From Microvirga sp. (GTDB taxonomy: Bacteria; Pseudomonadota; Alphaproteobacteria; Rhizobiales; Beijerinckiaceae), in contig NZ_JACXAB010000002.1 in assembly GCF_014699075.1 (NCBI RefSeq), positions 310,001-374,000 of the forward strand: a DNA stretch of 64,000 nt, given 5' to 3'. The first letter of the stretch is position 1. The number at the start of each line of letters is the position of its first letter. A program made the position numbers and the translations under genes. Below, one piece after another: positions 51,403 to 60,919 of this stretch. The notes beneath the pieces were generated by a model, which was not told where the DNA came from, searched no databases, and worked only from the letters and a program-made list of their open reading frames with translations.

Positions 51403-52188
51403 CTACTCGCTGCGATTGACGCCCACGAGCGACAACAGGAACTGGAACATGTTGATGAAGTCGAGATAGAGCGTCAGGGCGCCGAAGATCGACACCTTGG
51501 CCGCAGCTTCGGCGTCAAGGCCGCCCATGAGGTACATCTCCTTCAGCTTCTGCGTGTCGTAGGCGGTAAGGCCTGCGAAGATCAGAACGCCGATTACGGA
51601 AATGCCGAACTGGAGCGCGCTCGATGCGACGAAAATGTTCACAATCGAGGCAATGATCAGGCCGACGAGGCCCATCATCAGGAACGAGCCCATGCCCGAC
51701 AGGCTGCGGCGGGTGGTGTAGCCCCACAGCGACAGCGCACCGAAGGAGGCCGCCGTGATGAAGAACACCTGCACGACGCTCGCGCCGGTGTAGCGGATGA
51801 GCAGCGTCGAGAGCGAAGCGCCCATCACCGCCGCGAAGGCGAAGAAGGTGGTGCGGGCGGACGCCGCCGACATCCGGTCCATCCGGAACGTGAAGAAGAA
51901 GATGAAGGCCAGAGGCGCCAGTGCCACCAGCCACATCAGCGGCGTGGTGTACAGAAGGCGGCCGAACGCCGTGAGAGTGACGCCTCCGACCTGCCCGGCG
52001 GCGGATCCGGGGTCGCTCGTGGTGGCCGCCATGTTGACACCGAGAGCCACGAGCGCCGAGATGCCAAGGCCCAGGACCATGTTGTTGTACACGCCAAGCA
52101 TGAAGCTGCGCAGGCCTTGGTCGACCTGTGCAGCCGTCCGGGCCAGGCCGGTGCCATAGGCGGTGGGGTTCTGCTCAAAGGGTTGCAT
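51403..52188 (-). CDS. Bax inhibitor-1/YccA family membrane protein
   Basis: A 261-aa protein with seven membrane segments and the family end FAGLTAYDTQKLKEMYLMGG. The start at 52188 has AGGAGAGGAC upstream. YccA-like proteins modulate FtsH and envelope stress; a channel role is known for some. Its placement in the copper region is unexplained. Confidence 0.92.
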   Translation of the reverse strand: MQPFEQNPTAYGTGLARTAAQVDQGLRSFMLGVYNNMVLGLGISALVALGVNMAATTSDPGSAAGQVGGVTLTAFGRLLYTTPLMWLVALAPLAFIFFFTFRMDRMSAASARTTFFAFAAVMGASLSTLLIRYTGASVVQVFFITAASFGALSLWGYTTRRSLSGMGSFLMMGLVGLIIASIVNIFVASSALQFGISVIGVLIFAGLTAYDTQKLKEMYLMGGLDAEAAAKVSIFGALTLYLDFINMFQFLLSLVGVNRSE

Positions 52189-52549
52189 CGAAGTCCTCTC
52201 CTGTTCTCGACCCGTCGCAAGCGCGGCAGGCTCCTGGGCGACCAACCGCCATTCTTCGGGATAGTTCGCTGGGATTGCGGGTTTGGTTACATCCCGCACC
52301 TGTGAGCTGCAGCCGCCGCGCGACAAGGCCAAGCCGTTTCCACTGCGCCTGCAACACCGCTTATTCACCGAGCCGGATGGCCACGGCGTGTAACCAGCGC
52401 CGCCTCCCCACCGAACTCCCTCTCAGGACGCGGCGTGAGGCACAGGGAATGGCGCCCAAACCGGTTCCGGTCCGCGGCGCTCAAATCGCCGTGGGGGCTG
52501 TAACCGTTTCATTGGTGCCAGCGAACTCACCTACAATTGGGGATTTTCC

Positions 52550-53029
52550 GTGAGAGTCTTGAACATCGTGTCGCCAGGTTTGCCGCACAGGAGCGCCGCC
52601 CGTCCCTTTGGAGGCCGGGCCGTGCAGGCGGCTCTCCGGGCCATGACGATGGCTGTCGTGATAGCACTTTCCGTTCTCGCCAGCCCAAGCTTGGCACAGG
52701 ACGTCGGCGCGTCCGATTACCAATTCGAGCTCGTCGACCGTGAACTCAAGCAGGGTTACGGCGCCGTCCTGACCGTGCGGCTTGTGCATCGACAGACCGG
52801 GAAGGTGGTGCCCGATGCGGTCGTGTTCATCAGCCGGCTGGACATGTCGCCGGACGGCATGGGTGAGATGACGGCGCCGCTGGAGCCGGTGCCCGACGTA
52901 CTGCCGGGTTATTTCCGCTTCGAGACCGACCTCGTCATGGAGGGCGACTGGTCGCTCGTGCTCATGGCGAAGGTGCCGGATGCGGACGGCTACGTCCGCG
53001 GCAAGCTCATCGTGACGGCGGTTCCATGA
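52550..53029 (+). CDS. FixH/YtkA-like exported protein 1
   Basis: A 159-aa protein starting GTG, signal peptide (MAVVIALSVLASPSLAQ), then a beta-sandwich FixH-like domain: YQFELVDRELKQGYGAVLTVRLVH, VFISRLDMSPDGMGEM and YFRFETDLVMEGDWSLVLMAKV. Its pattern recurs in the neighbouring gene at 53076, so they are tandem duplicates. An ATG at 52643 is an alternative start. Confidence 0.78.
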   Translation: MRVLNIVSPGLPHRSAARPFGGRAVQAALRAMTMAVVIALSVLASPSLAQDVGASDYQFELVDRELKQGYGAVLTVRLVHRQTGKVVPDAVVFISRLDMSPDGMGEMTAPLEPVPDVLPGYFRFETDLVMEGDWSLVLMAKVPDADGYVRGKLIVTAVP

Positions 53030-53075
53030 TGCTTCGCTCCGGACTCCCCACACGAGAATCTACGAGGCTGCAATC

Positions 53076-53570
53076 ATGAAGAAAGCTGTCATCACGCTCC
53101 TGTTCCTCGTCGTGCTCGGCGCGGCCACCGCGGCCGGCTACCGTGTCGGCGCGGGCGAGCTCACCCTGCCGGGCTGGGTGCCACCACAGGTCACGGCAGC
53201 GCTCGCCAGCCTGCTCCCCGCCCGTGCCGTCACCCCGGTCTCGTCCGAGGCTCTGAACGGCTACGAATTTCGGCTGGTTAGTCCGCAGGCCCGCTCGGGT
53301 GAGGCTCTGGTCGCTGTCGAGCTCGTCCATAAGCCGACCGGCAAGCCCGTGCCTGATGCGGTGATCTTCGCCCGCCGCATCGACATGGCCCCCGAGGACA
53401 TGGCGATGATGACGGCGCCTCTGGAGCCGCAGCCGGCCGACAAGCCCGGCACCTACCTGTTCAAGACCAATCTCGCGATGGAGGGCGGCTGGCAAGTGTC
53501 GCTCGCCGCGAAGGTGCCCGGCGAGGCCGGCACCGTGCAAGGCAAGCTTATTCTCAAGGCGGTGCAGTAA
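53076..53570 (+). CDS. FixH/YtkA-like exported protein 2
   Basis: A 164-aa protein with an N-terminal membrane anchor (VITLLFLVVLGAATAAGYRVG) and the FixH-like domain: YEFRLVSPQARSGEALVAVELVH, IFARRIDMAPEDMAMM, and YLFKTNLAMEGGWQVSLAAKV. Clearly paralogous to the gene at 52550. The linker LPGWVP is also found in the adaptor protein downstream. The stop overlaps the adaptor ATG by one base. Confidence 0.8.
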   Translation: MKKAVITLLFLVVLGAATAAGYRVGAGELTLPGWVPPQVTAALASLLPARAVTPVSSEALNGYEFRLVSPQARSGEALVAVELVHKPTGKPVPDAVIFARRIDMAPEDMAMMTAPLEPQPADKPGTYLFKTNLAMEGGWQVSLAAKVPGEAGTVQGKLILKAVQ

Positions 53571-55135
53571 TGGACCAGATCTCCCCCCTCCACTCACTGG
53601 AACGCCAGGACCCCTTCGCGAGCCATGACCCCTTCGAGCCCGGCACGGCTCCCGAGAGGGCCCAGCCGCCGCGCCGCGGACGAACCCTGAAGCGGCTCGC
53701 GCTCGCCGTGCTGGCGGCCACGGCGCTGGCGGGCGGGTTCGCGGCGGGGTTCCATGGCGGCCGGACCAACTGGCCGTTGCCGGGCTGGATCCCGGCCCCG
53801 GCCGTAGCGATCCTGAACGGCCCTGCGCCGGCCGCTGGGGGGCCGGTCGCCTACTACCGACATCCCGACGGCCAGCCGGCCTACTCGATCTCGCCGAAGA
53901 AGACGGAGGACGGCCGGGATTTCCTGCCGGTGCCGGCCAGCGCAGACGTGAGCTTTGATGAGAAGCCGAAGGACGCGCCGGCCGGACAGCCTGCTGCCGA
54001 TCAGGCCGGCGGGAAGAAGATCCTGTACTACCGCAACCCTATGGGCCTGCCCGATACCTCACCGGTGCCGAAGAAGGACTCGATGGGGATGGACTACATC
54101 CCGGTCTACGAAGGCGAGGCGGAGGATGGATCGACCGTCACGGTCTCACCGGGCAAGCTGCAGCGCACGGGCGTGCGCTCGGAGGCTGTCGAGCGCCGCG
54201 TGGTGATCCGTCCGGTCCGCGCCCCTGGCACCGTGAAGCTCGACGAGCGCCGCATCGCCGTGATCTCGCTGCGCTCCGAGGGCTTCATCGACAAGGTCGA
54301 GGACGTGACCACCGGCGAGCGGGTGCGCAAAGGCGATCCGCTGTTGCGCCTCTATTCCCCTGACATCGCAGCGGCGAGCGCGCAGTACCTCAGCGTCCTC
54401 AACGAGGGCACGAATTCGGGCGCCGGGCGCCCGCTTGTACTGGACGGCGCCCGGCGCCGGCTTGAAAACCTCAACGTGCCCCCGGAGGTGATCGCCGAGA
54501 TCGAGCGCACCCGAAAGGTGCCGCTGTCGATCACCTGGTCAGCACCGCGTGACGGCGTCATCCTGGAGCGCAGCGCTATCGAGGGCATGCGGGCTATGCC
54601 CGGTGACGTGCTGTTCCGGCTGGCCGACATCTCGACCGTCTGGATCCTCGCGGACGTGCCCGAACACGACCTGGGTGCCGTCCAGCCGGGCCAGGCAGTG
54701 ACCCTCAGGGTGCGCAGCCTGCCGGGGCAGACGTTCTCGGGCCGCGTTGACCTGATCTACCCGCAGGTGAACCCGGAAACCCGCACGGCCCGGGTGCGGA
54801 TCGAGATCCCCAACCGGGACGGGGCACTGCTGCCGGACATGTACGCGGACGTCGAGTTCGCCACCGGCTCCGGCAAGCCCGTCGTGGCCGTGCCCGACAG
54901 CGCGCTCATCGACACCGGCACACGTCAGATCGTGATCGTCGACAAGGGCGAGGGCCGCTTCGAGCCGCGCCAGGTCAAGGTCGGCGCCCGCGGGAACGGC
55001 TTCGTCGAGATCCGCGAGGGCGTCGCGTCAGGGGATCAGGTGGTGACGTCCGCCAACTTCCTCATTGATGCCGAAAGCAACCTGAAAGCCGCTCTGCAGG
55101 GCATGACGGCTCCTGCCGAAGAGAAGCCCCAATGA
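53570..55135 (+). CDS. cusB: CusB-type periplasmic adaptor of HME-RND efflux
   Basis: A 521-aa membrane-fusion protein. After an N-terminal anchor (KRLALAVLAATALAGGFAAG) it has two heavy-metal-binding-domain-like repeats: YYRHPDGQPAYSISPKK (95-121) and YYRNPMGLPDTSPVPKK with DSMGMDYIPVY (153-180). The hairpin/lipoyl/barrel domains follow (IDKVEDVTTGERVRKGDPLL). Links the CusA pump to an outer channel; no outer-membrane factor gene is in this stretch. Confidence 0.93.
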   Translation: MDQISPLHSLERQDPFASHDPFEPGTAPERAQPPRRGRTLKRLALAVLAATALAGGFAAGFHGGRTNWPLPGWIPAPAVAILNGPAPAAGGPVAYYRHPDGQPAYSISPKKTEDGRDFLPVPASADVSFDEKPKDAPAGQPAADQAGGKKILYYRNPMGLPDTSPVPKKDSMGMDYIPVYEGEAEDGSTVTVSPGKLQRTGVRSEAVERRVVIRPVRAPGTVKLDERRIAVISLRSEGFIDKVEDVTTGERVRKGDPLLRLYSPDIAAASAQYLSVLNEGTNSGAGRPLVLDGARRRLENLNVPPEVIAEIERTRKVPLSITWSAPRDGVILERSAIEGMRAMPGDVLFRLADISTVWILADVPEHDLGAVQPGQAVTLRVRSLPGQTFSGRVDLIYPQVNPETRTARVRIEIPNRDGALLPDMYADVEFATGSGKPVVAVPDSALIDTGTRQIVIVDKGEGRFEPRQVKVGARGNGFVEIREGVASGDQVVTSANFLIDAESNLKAALQGMTAPAEEKPQ

Positions 55136-58100
55136 TCGCCGGTACCATCGCTTGGTCGTCCCGCAACCTCATGCTCGTCCTGATCGGGACGCTGTTCGCG
55201 GTCGCGGCGGGGCTGTACTCCCTGCGCAGCCTGCCGCTCGATGCCATCCCCGACCTCTCCGACGTGCAGGTTATCGTCTACACGGATTACCCGGGTCAGG
55301 CGCCGCAGGTGGTGGAGGATCAGGTCACCTATCCGCTCACCACCGCCATGCTGACCGTACCGAAATCCAAAGTGGTGCGGGGCTTCTCGTTCTTCGGCGT
55401 CTCATTCGTCTACATCATCTTCGAGGACGGCACGGACCCGTACTGGGCGCGCTCGCGAGTGCTCGAATTCCTCAATGCCGCAGGAAGTCGCCTCCCTGCG
55501 GGGGTGACGCCGACCCTTGGCCCTGACGCCACTGGCGTCGGCTGGGTCTACCAGTATGCCCTCTTGGCCAAGGATCTCACCCTGGCGGAACTGCGCTCGG
55601 TGCAGGACTGGAAAGTGCGCTTCGCCGCCGCCAAGGCCGAGGGCGTCGCCGAAGTCGCCGCGGTCGGCGGCTTCGTCAAGCAGTACAATGTCGTGGTCGA
55701 TCCGCGCCGCCTGCGGGCGCAGGGCGTCTCGATGACCATGATCCGCGACGCCATCCGCGGCAGCAACATGGACGTCGGCGGGCGCACCGTGGAGCTCTCC
55801 GAGTTCGAGTTCATGGTGCGTGGCCGCGGCTACCTGAAGAACATTCAGGACATCGAGAGCATCGTGCTCAAGACCGATGCCGGCACGCCCCTGCGCCTGG
55901 GCGACATCGCCCGTGTCGAATTGGGGCCTGACGAGCGGCGCGGCATCACCGAGCTCAACGGCGAAGGCGAGGTCGCAAGCGGCATCATCCTGCAGCGCTT
56001 CGGGGCCAATGCGTTGAACGTGATCGAGAGCGTGAAGCAGCGCCTTGCGGAGGTCCTGCCGAGCCTGCCCGCGGGCACCGAGATTGTTCCCGTCTATGAC
56101 CGCTCGCAGCTGATCGAGGCCGCCATCGAGACGCTCAAGTTCACGCTGATCGAGGAGAGCGTTATCGTCGCGCTCGTCTGCATCGTGTTCCTGCTCCACC
56201 TGCGCAGCGCGCTTGTTGCGATCCTGATGCTGCCGGTTGGTATCCTAATCAGCTTCGTCGCCATGAAGATGATCGGGCTTGGATCCAACATCATGAGCCT
56301 GGGCGGCATTGCGATTGCGGTCGGGGCAATGATCGATGCGGCTATCGTCATGATCGAGAACGCCCACAAGCACCTGGAACGGGCCCCCAAGGACAAGCCA
56401 CGCGTCGAGATCCTGATCGAGGCCGCAAGCGAGGTTGGCCCGGCCCTGTTCTTCAGCCTGCTGATCATCACCGTGTCGTTCCTGCCGATCTTCACGCTGG
56501 AGAACCAGGAAGGCCGCCTCTTCGGGCCGCTCGCCTTCACCAAGACCTTTGCCATGGCCTCCGCCGCCTTCCTGTCCGTGACGCTCGTCCCGGCCCTGAT
56601 GGTGATCTTTGTGCGCGGGCGGATCATTCCGGAGCACAAGAATCCATTGAACCGCTTTCTGATCTGGATCTACCGGCCGGTCATCCGGGGCGTGCTCAAG
56701 GCCAAGGTGTTGACGATCCTCGTCGCCCTCGTGGCGCTCGGCGCCAGCGTCTGGCCTGCGCGCCAGATCGGCTCCGAGTTCATGCCGACCCTGAACGAGG
56801 GCACGCTGATGTACATGCCCACCACCTTGCCGGGCCTGTCGGTCACCAAGGCCGCCGAGCTTCTGGCAACCCAGGATCGGATCATCAAGTCGTTCCCTGA
56901 GGTTGCCTCGGTCTATGGCAAGGCCGGCCGCGCCTCGACAGCCACCGACCCTGCGCCAACGGAGATGTTCGAGACGATCATCAACCTGAAGCCAAAGAGC
57001 GAGTGGCGGGCCGGCGTCACCATCGACAGCCTCAAGGCCGAGATGGACAAGGCGCTGCAGTTCCCCGGCGTGTCGAACGCCTGGACCATGCCGATCCGGG
57101 CGCGCATCGACATGCTCTCGACCGGCATCCGCACCCCTGTCGGCATCAAGGTGTTCGGCACCGACCTTGCCGAGATGGAGAAGATCTCGCGCCAGGTCGA
57201 GGCCGTGGTCAAGGCGGTGCCCGGCACATCGAGTGCATTTGCTGAGCGGGTCATCGGGGGCTACTACCTTGACATCACGCCAAACCGGGAGGCGCTTGGG
57301 CGCTACGGGCTGACGGTCGGCGACGTGCAGGACGTGATCGCCATGGCGCTCGGCGGTGAGACGGTGACCAACACGGTCGAAGGGCGCGAGCGTTACAGCG
57401 TCAACGTGCGCTATCCCCGCGAGCTGCGCTCGAACCCGCAGGCCATCGCCACCGAAGTGCAGGTGCCGATGTCAAACGGGGGCGCCGTGCCCTTGGGCGA
57501 GGTCGCGGAGGTGAAGCTCAATCGGGGCGCGACCTCGATCCGCACGGAGAACGGCCAGCTTGCGGTCTACATCTTCGTCGACATCACCGGACGCGATCTC
57601 GGCGGCTATGTCGCCGAGGCCCGGCAGGCAGTTGCCAACGAGGTCAAGTTCCCGCCGGGCTACTACGTCCAATGGAGCGGTCAGTTCGAGTACCTGGAAC
57701 GCGCCGAGGCGCGCCTCAAGATTGTGGTTCCCGTTACGCTCCTGATCATCTTTCTGCTGCTTTACCTCAACTTCAAGCGGCTCACCGAGACGTTGATTGT
57801 GATGCTGTCGCTGCCGTTCGCGCTGGTCGGCGGGCTGTGGCTGATGTGGTGGCTCGGCTTCAACATGTCAGTGGCCGTGGCGGTCGGCTTTATCGCGCTT
57901 GCCGGTGTGGCGGCCGAGACCGGCGTCATCATGCTGATCTACCTCGATCACGCGATGAAGGAGGTGCAGGCGGAGCGTGCTGCCCAGGGCCGCGCCTTCA
58001 GCCGCGAGGACCTCTACGCGTCGATCATGGTCGGCGCCGTGGAGCGGGTGCGGCCGAAGATGATGACCGTCGTCGCCATCATGGCGGGCCTGATTCCGAT

Positions 58101-58329
58101 CCTGTGGAGCACGGGCGCCGGATCGGAGATCATGCAGCGCATCGCCGTGCCCATGATCGGCGGCATGGTCTCGTCGACGGTGCTGACGCTCGTGGTCATC
58201 CCGGCGATCTACGCCCTCGTGAAAGGGCGCAGGCTGCCGCGACGGCAGGACACGATCCCGAGCCGCGACGGCAGCCCCGAGACCCTGTCCGCACGCCCCG
58301 GAAACGCGTTGCCGCGGGCGGCCGAGTGA
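55132..58329 (+). CDS. cusA: CusA/CzcA-type heavy-metal RND pump
   Basis: A 1065-aa inner-membrane pump of the HME-RND family, 12 TM helices. The N-terminus LMLVLIGTLFAVAAGLYSLR, then DLSDVQVIVYTDYPGQAPQ; central proton-relay region GGIAIAVGAMIDAAIVMIENAHKH; and later FNMSVAVAVGFIALAGVAAETGV. CusA-like methionines support monovalent Cu/Ag. Overlaps the adaptor by 4 bases, so subunits are made together. Confidence 0.95.
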   Translation: MIAGTIAWSSRNLMLVLIGTLFAVAAGLYSLRSLPLDAIPDLSDVQVIVYTDYPGQAPQVVEDQVTYPLTTAMLTVPKSKVVRGFSFFGVSFVYIIFEDGTDPYWARSRVLEFLNAAGSRLPAGVTPTLGPDATGVGWVYQYALLAKDLTLAELRSVQDWKVRFAAAKAEGVAEVAAVGGFVKQYNVVVDPRRLRAQGVSMTMIRDAIRGSNMDVGGRTVELSEFEFMVRGRGYLKNIQDIESIVLKTDAGTPLRLGDIARVELGPDERRGITELNGEGEVASGIILQRFGANALNVIESVKQRLAEVLPSLPAGTEIVPVYDRSQLIEAAIETLKFTLIEESVIVALVCIVFLLHLRSALVAILMLPVGILISFVAMKMIGLGSNIMSLGGIAIAVGAMIDAAIVMIENAHKHLERAPKDKPRVEILIEAASEVGPALFFSLLIITVSFLPIFTLENQEGRLFGPLAFTKTFAMASAAFLSVTLVPALMVIFVRGRIIPEHKNPLNRFLIWIYRPVIRGVLKAKVLTILVALVALGASVWPARQIGSEFMPTLNEGTLMYMPTTLPGLSVTKAAELLATQDRIIKSFPEVASVYGKAGRASTATDPAPTEMFETIINLKPKSEWRAGVTIDSLKAEMDKALQFPGVSNAWTMPIRARIDMLSTGIRTPVGIKVFGTDLAEMEKISRQVEAVVKAVPGTSSAFAERVIGGYYLDITPNREALGRYGLTVGDVQDVIAMALGGETVTNTVEGRERYSVNVRYPRELRSNPQAIATEVQVPMSNGGAVPLGEVAEVKLNRGATSIRTENGQLAVYIFVDITGRDLGGYVAEARQAVANEVKFPPGYYVQWSGQFEYLERAEARLKIVVPVTLLIIFLLLYLNFKRLTETLIVMLSLPFALVGGLWLMWWLGFNMSVAVAVGFIALAGVAAETGVIMLIYLDHAMKEVQAERAAQGRAFSREDLYASIMVGAVERVRPKMMTVVAIMAGLIPILWSTGAGSEIMQRIAVPMIGGMVSSTVLTLVVIPAIYALVKGRRLPRRQDTIPSRDGSPETLSARPGNALPRAAE

Positions 58330-58450
58330 GCGTCATGAATGTGCCTGTCATGCAAGTGACCACCATGGATCAAAGCCGCCGCCTAGGCCGCCTACCCCAC
58401 GGGTGCCGGTGCTCTGTCCGCGGGGCCCTCGCCGCCCGAGGAGCTCTGTG

Positions 58451-59731
58451 ATGAGGTCGCACATCGACCGGAGCCTGGCGCACGCGGAGAAGGACACCGA
58501 GGCTCTCCTCGCCGTCCTGCGGCTCCTGGTGTTCTCCGCCATCACGGCCGTGTTCTGGGCCGGAGGCGCGCTGGAGCATGCGCACATGGCCATGTTCTCC
58601 TTTGTCGCCTTGGGAGCGTTCGCGACCGTGAGTCTGGTACTGGCCTGGATCGGCTTTTTTCGGCCCTGGCTGCCCTGGGTGTTCGCCACCCTCGACGTTG
58701 GCCTCCTCCTGCACTGCATCGGCCCGCTGGCCCTTGCGTTCGGAACGTCGGCGTCCGGCATCTTGGCCGCTCCAATCGCGTCTCTGATCTTCCTCCTCCT
58801 GGCGATTGCCGCGGTCCGGCACCGGCCCTACCTGGTCCTCTACACCGCAGGCCTGTACGTGGCGGGCTGGGCGGTGCTGTGGGTCGCGACCGGGACGCAG
58901 GCACCGGATGCCGCTTTCGTCTTGCCAGGGGAGATCACCCGCCTCTCCGTCGTGGCGCTCACGGCCGTCGTGCTGTTCGTGGCCGTGGGCCGGACGCGCC
59001 GGGCGCTTGCGGACGCCATCCGCGAGGCGCGGCTGCGCTCCAACCTGTCCCGCTTCTTCAGCGCGGGCATCGCCGACCAACTCGCACGCTTCGAGCCGGT
59101 GACCGCATCCTTCCGGCCGCAGCAGGCCGCCGTGATGTTCATCGACGTGCGCGGCTTCACCCCGATGGCCGAGCGGATGACCGCAGACGCGCTCGCCCTG
59201 TTCCTCAGCGAGTACCGCCGCCGGATGGCGGCGCCGGTGACGCGGCGGGGCGGCGTCATCGACAAGTTCATCGGCGACGGGATCATGGCCGTGTTCGGCG
59301 TGCCGCATCCGACCGAGGCGGACGCCGGCAATGCCGTCCAATGCGGCCTGGACATCCTCGATGCGACAGACCGCTGGAACGAAGAGCGCGCCGCGGCGGG
59401 ACTCGGCCCTGTCGAGGTGGGGATCGGCATCCACTACGGCGAGGTCACCGCGGGAGCGCTCGGCGACGAGGAGCGCCTGGAGTTCACGGTTATCGGCGAC
59501 ACCGTCAACGCCGCCAACCGGATCGAGGAGCTCGCCGGCGCGCTCGGCGTTCGCCTTCTCGTGTCCGAGCCCGCCCTGCGGGCGGCAGGGCAGCTCGGGA
59601 ACGGTGCCATGTGGGAGCCCGTGCCGGACCAGGCCCTGCGCGGCCGGCGCCAACCCCTCCGCCTGCTGCGGCAAAAGCCCCCCGCCGAGCTGCACCATTC
59701 CCAGCCCGACGTGGCCGTGGCGGCGTCATGA
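58451..59731 (+). CDS. Membrane-bound adenylate/guanylate cyclase, class III
   Basis: A 426-aa protein with six hydrophobic segments in a MASE-like N-terminal domain and a class III cyclase domain: VMFIDVRGFTPMAERM (metal Asp), RGGVIDKFIGDGIMAVFG (second metal Asp) and FTVIGDTVNAANRIEEL (adenine/ribose). Signals through cAMP or cGMP. Placed inside the copper efflux operon, so its signal may be linked to metal stress. Confidence 0.92.
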   Translation: MRSHIDRSLAHAEKDTEALLAVLRLLVFSAITAVFWAGGALEHAHMAMFSFVALGAFATVSLVLAWIGFFRPWLPWVFATLDVGLLLHCIGPLALAFGTSASGILAAPIASLIFLLLAIAAVRHRPYLVLYTAGLYVAGWAVLWVATGTQAPDAAFVLPGEITRLSVVALTAVVLFVAVGRTRRALADAIREARLRSNLSRFFSAGIADQLARFEPVTASFRPQQAAVMFIDVRGFTPMAERMTADALALFLSEYRRRMAAPVTRRGGVIDKFIGDGIMAVFGVPHPTEADAGNAVQCGLDILDATDRWNEERAAAGLGPVEVGIGIHYGEVTAGALGDEERLEFTVIGDTVNAANRIEELAGALGVRLLVSEPALRAAGQLGNGAMWEPVPDQALRGRRQPLRLLRQKPPAELHHSQPDVAVAAS

Positions 59732-59892
59732 GCGGCGTGCCTCCCTTCACCCCGTTTCGACCCGACCCGACGGTTGGGGCCGGCGCCATCGTGGGCGCGC
59801 GCCGGCTGCGTTTGGCATCGAACCTTTCCGCGCCCGCGACACAGCCTTCACGCGACGTGAAGAACCGCATTCGACCACAACAGGAGATCCCG

Positions 59893-60309
59893 ATGTCGAA
59901 CCTCATCCTCGCACCGCGCCTGCGCGGCCCGGCCCTGAAGGCCCTGGTCCTGGGCGGCCTCGCCGCCGCGGCCCTGGCCCTGCCGGCGCACGCCCAGAGC
60001 AACTCCGGCGGCAACATGGGCAACATGCAGAACATGCCCGGCATGGGCGGCGGCAAGGCGCCGGCGGCCACGGCGGCGACGAGCGCCTCGGCGACCGGCA
60101 CCGTCGAGTCGGTCAGCGCCCAGCAGCGCAAGATCAAGCTCAACCACGAGCCCATCCCGGCGTTCGGCTGGCCGGCCATGTCGATGGAGATGGCGACCGC
60201 GCCGTCGGTCGACCTCACCCAGGTGAAGCCCGGGGCCAAGGTGAAGTTCACCCTGAACAAGGGCACGGACGGCAGCTACACCGTTCAGTCGCTCAGCCCA
60301 GCGCAATAA
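59893..60309 (+). CDS. CusF-like periplasmic copper-binding protein
   Basis: A 138-aa exported protein with signal peptide (ALVLGGLAAAALALPAHAQ), a Met-rich linker (GGNMGNMQNMPGMGGGK), and a CusF-like OB domain: KIKLNHEPIPAFGWPAMSMEM with the His/Trp/Met copper ligands, then VKPGAKVKFTLNKG. AGGAG is upstream of the ATG. Carries Cu(I)/Ag(I) to CusB-type adaptors. Confidence 0.92.
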   Translation: MSNLILAPRLRGPALKALVLGGLAAAALALPAHAQSNSGGNMGNMQNMPGMGGGKAPAATAATSASATGTVESVSAQQRKIKLNHEPIPAFGWPAMSMEMATAPSVDLTQVKPGAKVKFTLNKGTDGSYTVQSLSPAQ

Positions 60310-60317
60310 GCCGTCCC

Positions 60318-60343
60318 GCCGGAGGCGCAGTGGCGTCTCCGGC
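60318..60343 (+). terminator. Terminator of the cus-type operon
   Basis: Arms GCCGGAGGCGC (60318-60328) and GCGTCTCCGGC (60333-60343) pair over 11 bp in RNA (one G-U), loop AGTG. It lies just after the CusF-like stop. The downstream tract is C-rich, without a T run. Confidence 0.55.
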
Positions 60344-60919
60344 CCCTCCCCCGGCCTGACCGGCAGCGGCCAGGGGCCGCGCCTTGTTCGCCCCGGGAGA
60401 GACTTTCTCCCTGCTGCGGTGCAAGACTCCCGCTGGCAGGCTCCCGCGCGTGTGCCAATGCGGCGAACCCACAGCTGAATGCGGGACGCAAACGGCACGA
60501 GTTCGTGCACGGCGTTCGCATGATCGGACTCATGGGCCCACCGCGCGGGAAACCCGCGCCACGCTGCGCAGGCCCTCCTCATGCACGGCGCATGACCGAC
60601 ATGGGCGCTCTTCGAACTGCCGCCCCTCTCAACCTCCAGAGCAGCAATGTCAGCATGTTGGGAGGTGGCGCGGTCGCTCGCGCCCTAGGGTGCCGTGGGC
60701 GCCAGGGATCTCGCGCTTCACCGTCCCGATCTACGAAGGCGACAAGGCGTAAGCGCGCGCGTCGGCCGGCGAGGCTTCCTATTCGCTGGGCCCGGCCGTC
60801 GGCGGCCTGTCAGTGCTGCGGCTTGGGCTTTCCTGCCTATGAGGACTGGGCAAAGCGGCACTTGGACCCGGTTGAGGATTCGTGCGGCGGGACGGAAATC
60901 GCCCGCACGGCAGCCGCGG
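60344..60919. other. Intergenic, no gene seen
   Basis: About 575 bases between the convergent cus-type operon and the SCO1-like gene. I see no credible coding region; short reading frames here are low-complexity, Arg/Pro-rich and lack ribosome sites. Confidence 0.4.

Noticed and set aside
58879-60309. Long frame running through the cyclase gene into the CusF-like gene
   Set aside because: The first part is an alternate frame of the cyclase; only the segment from the ATG at 59893, with its own ribosome site and signal peptide, is real.
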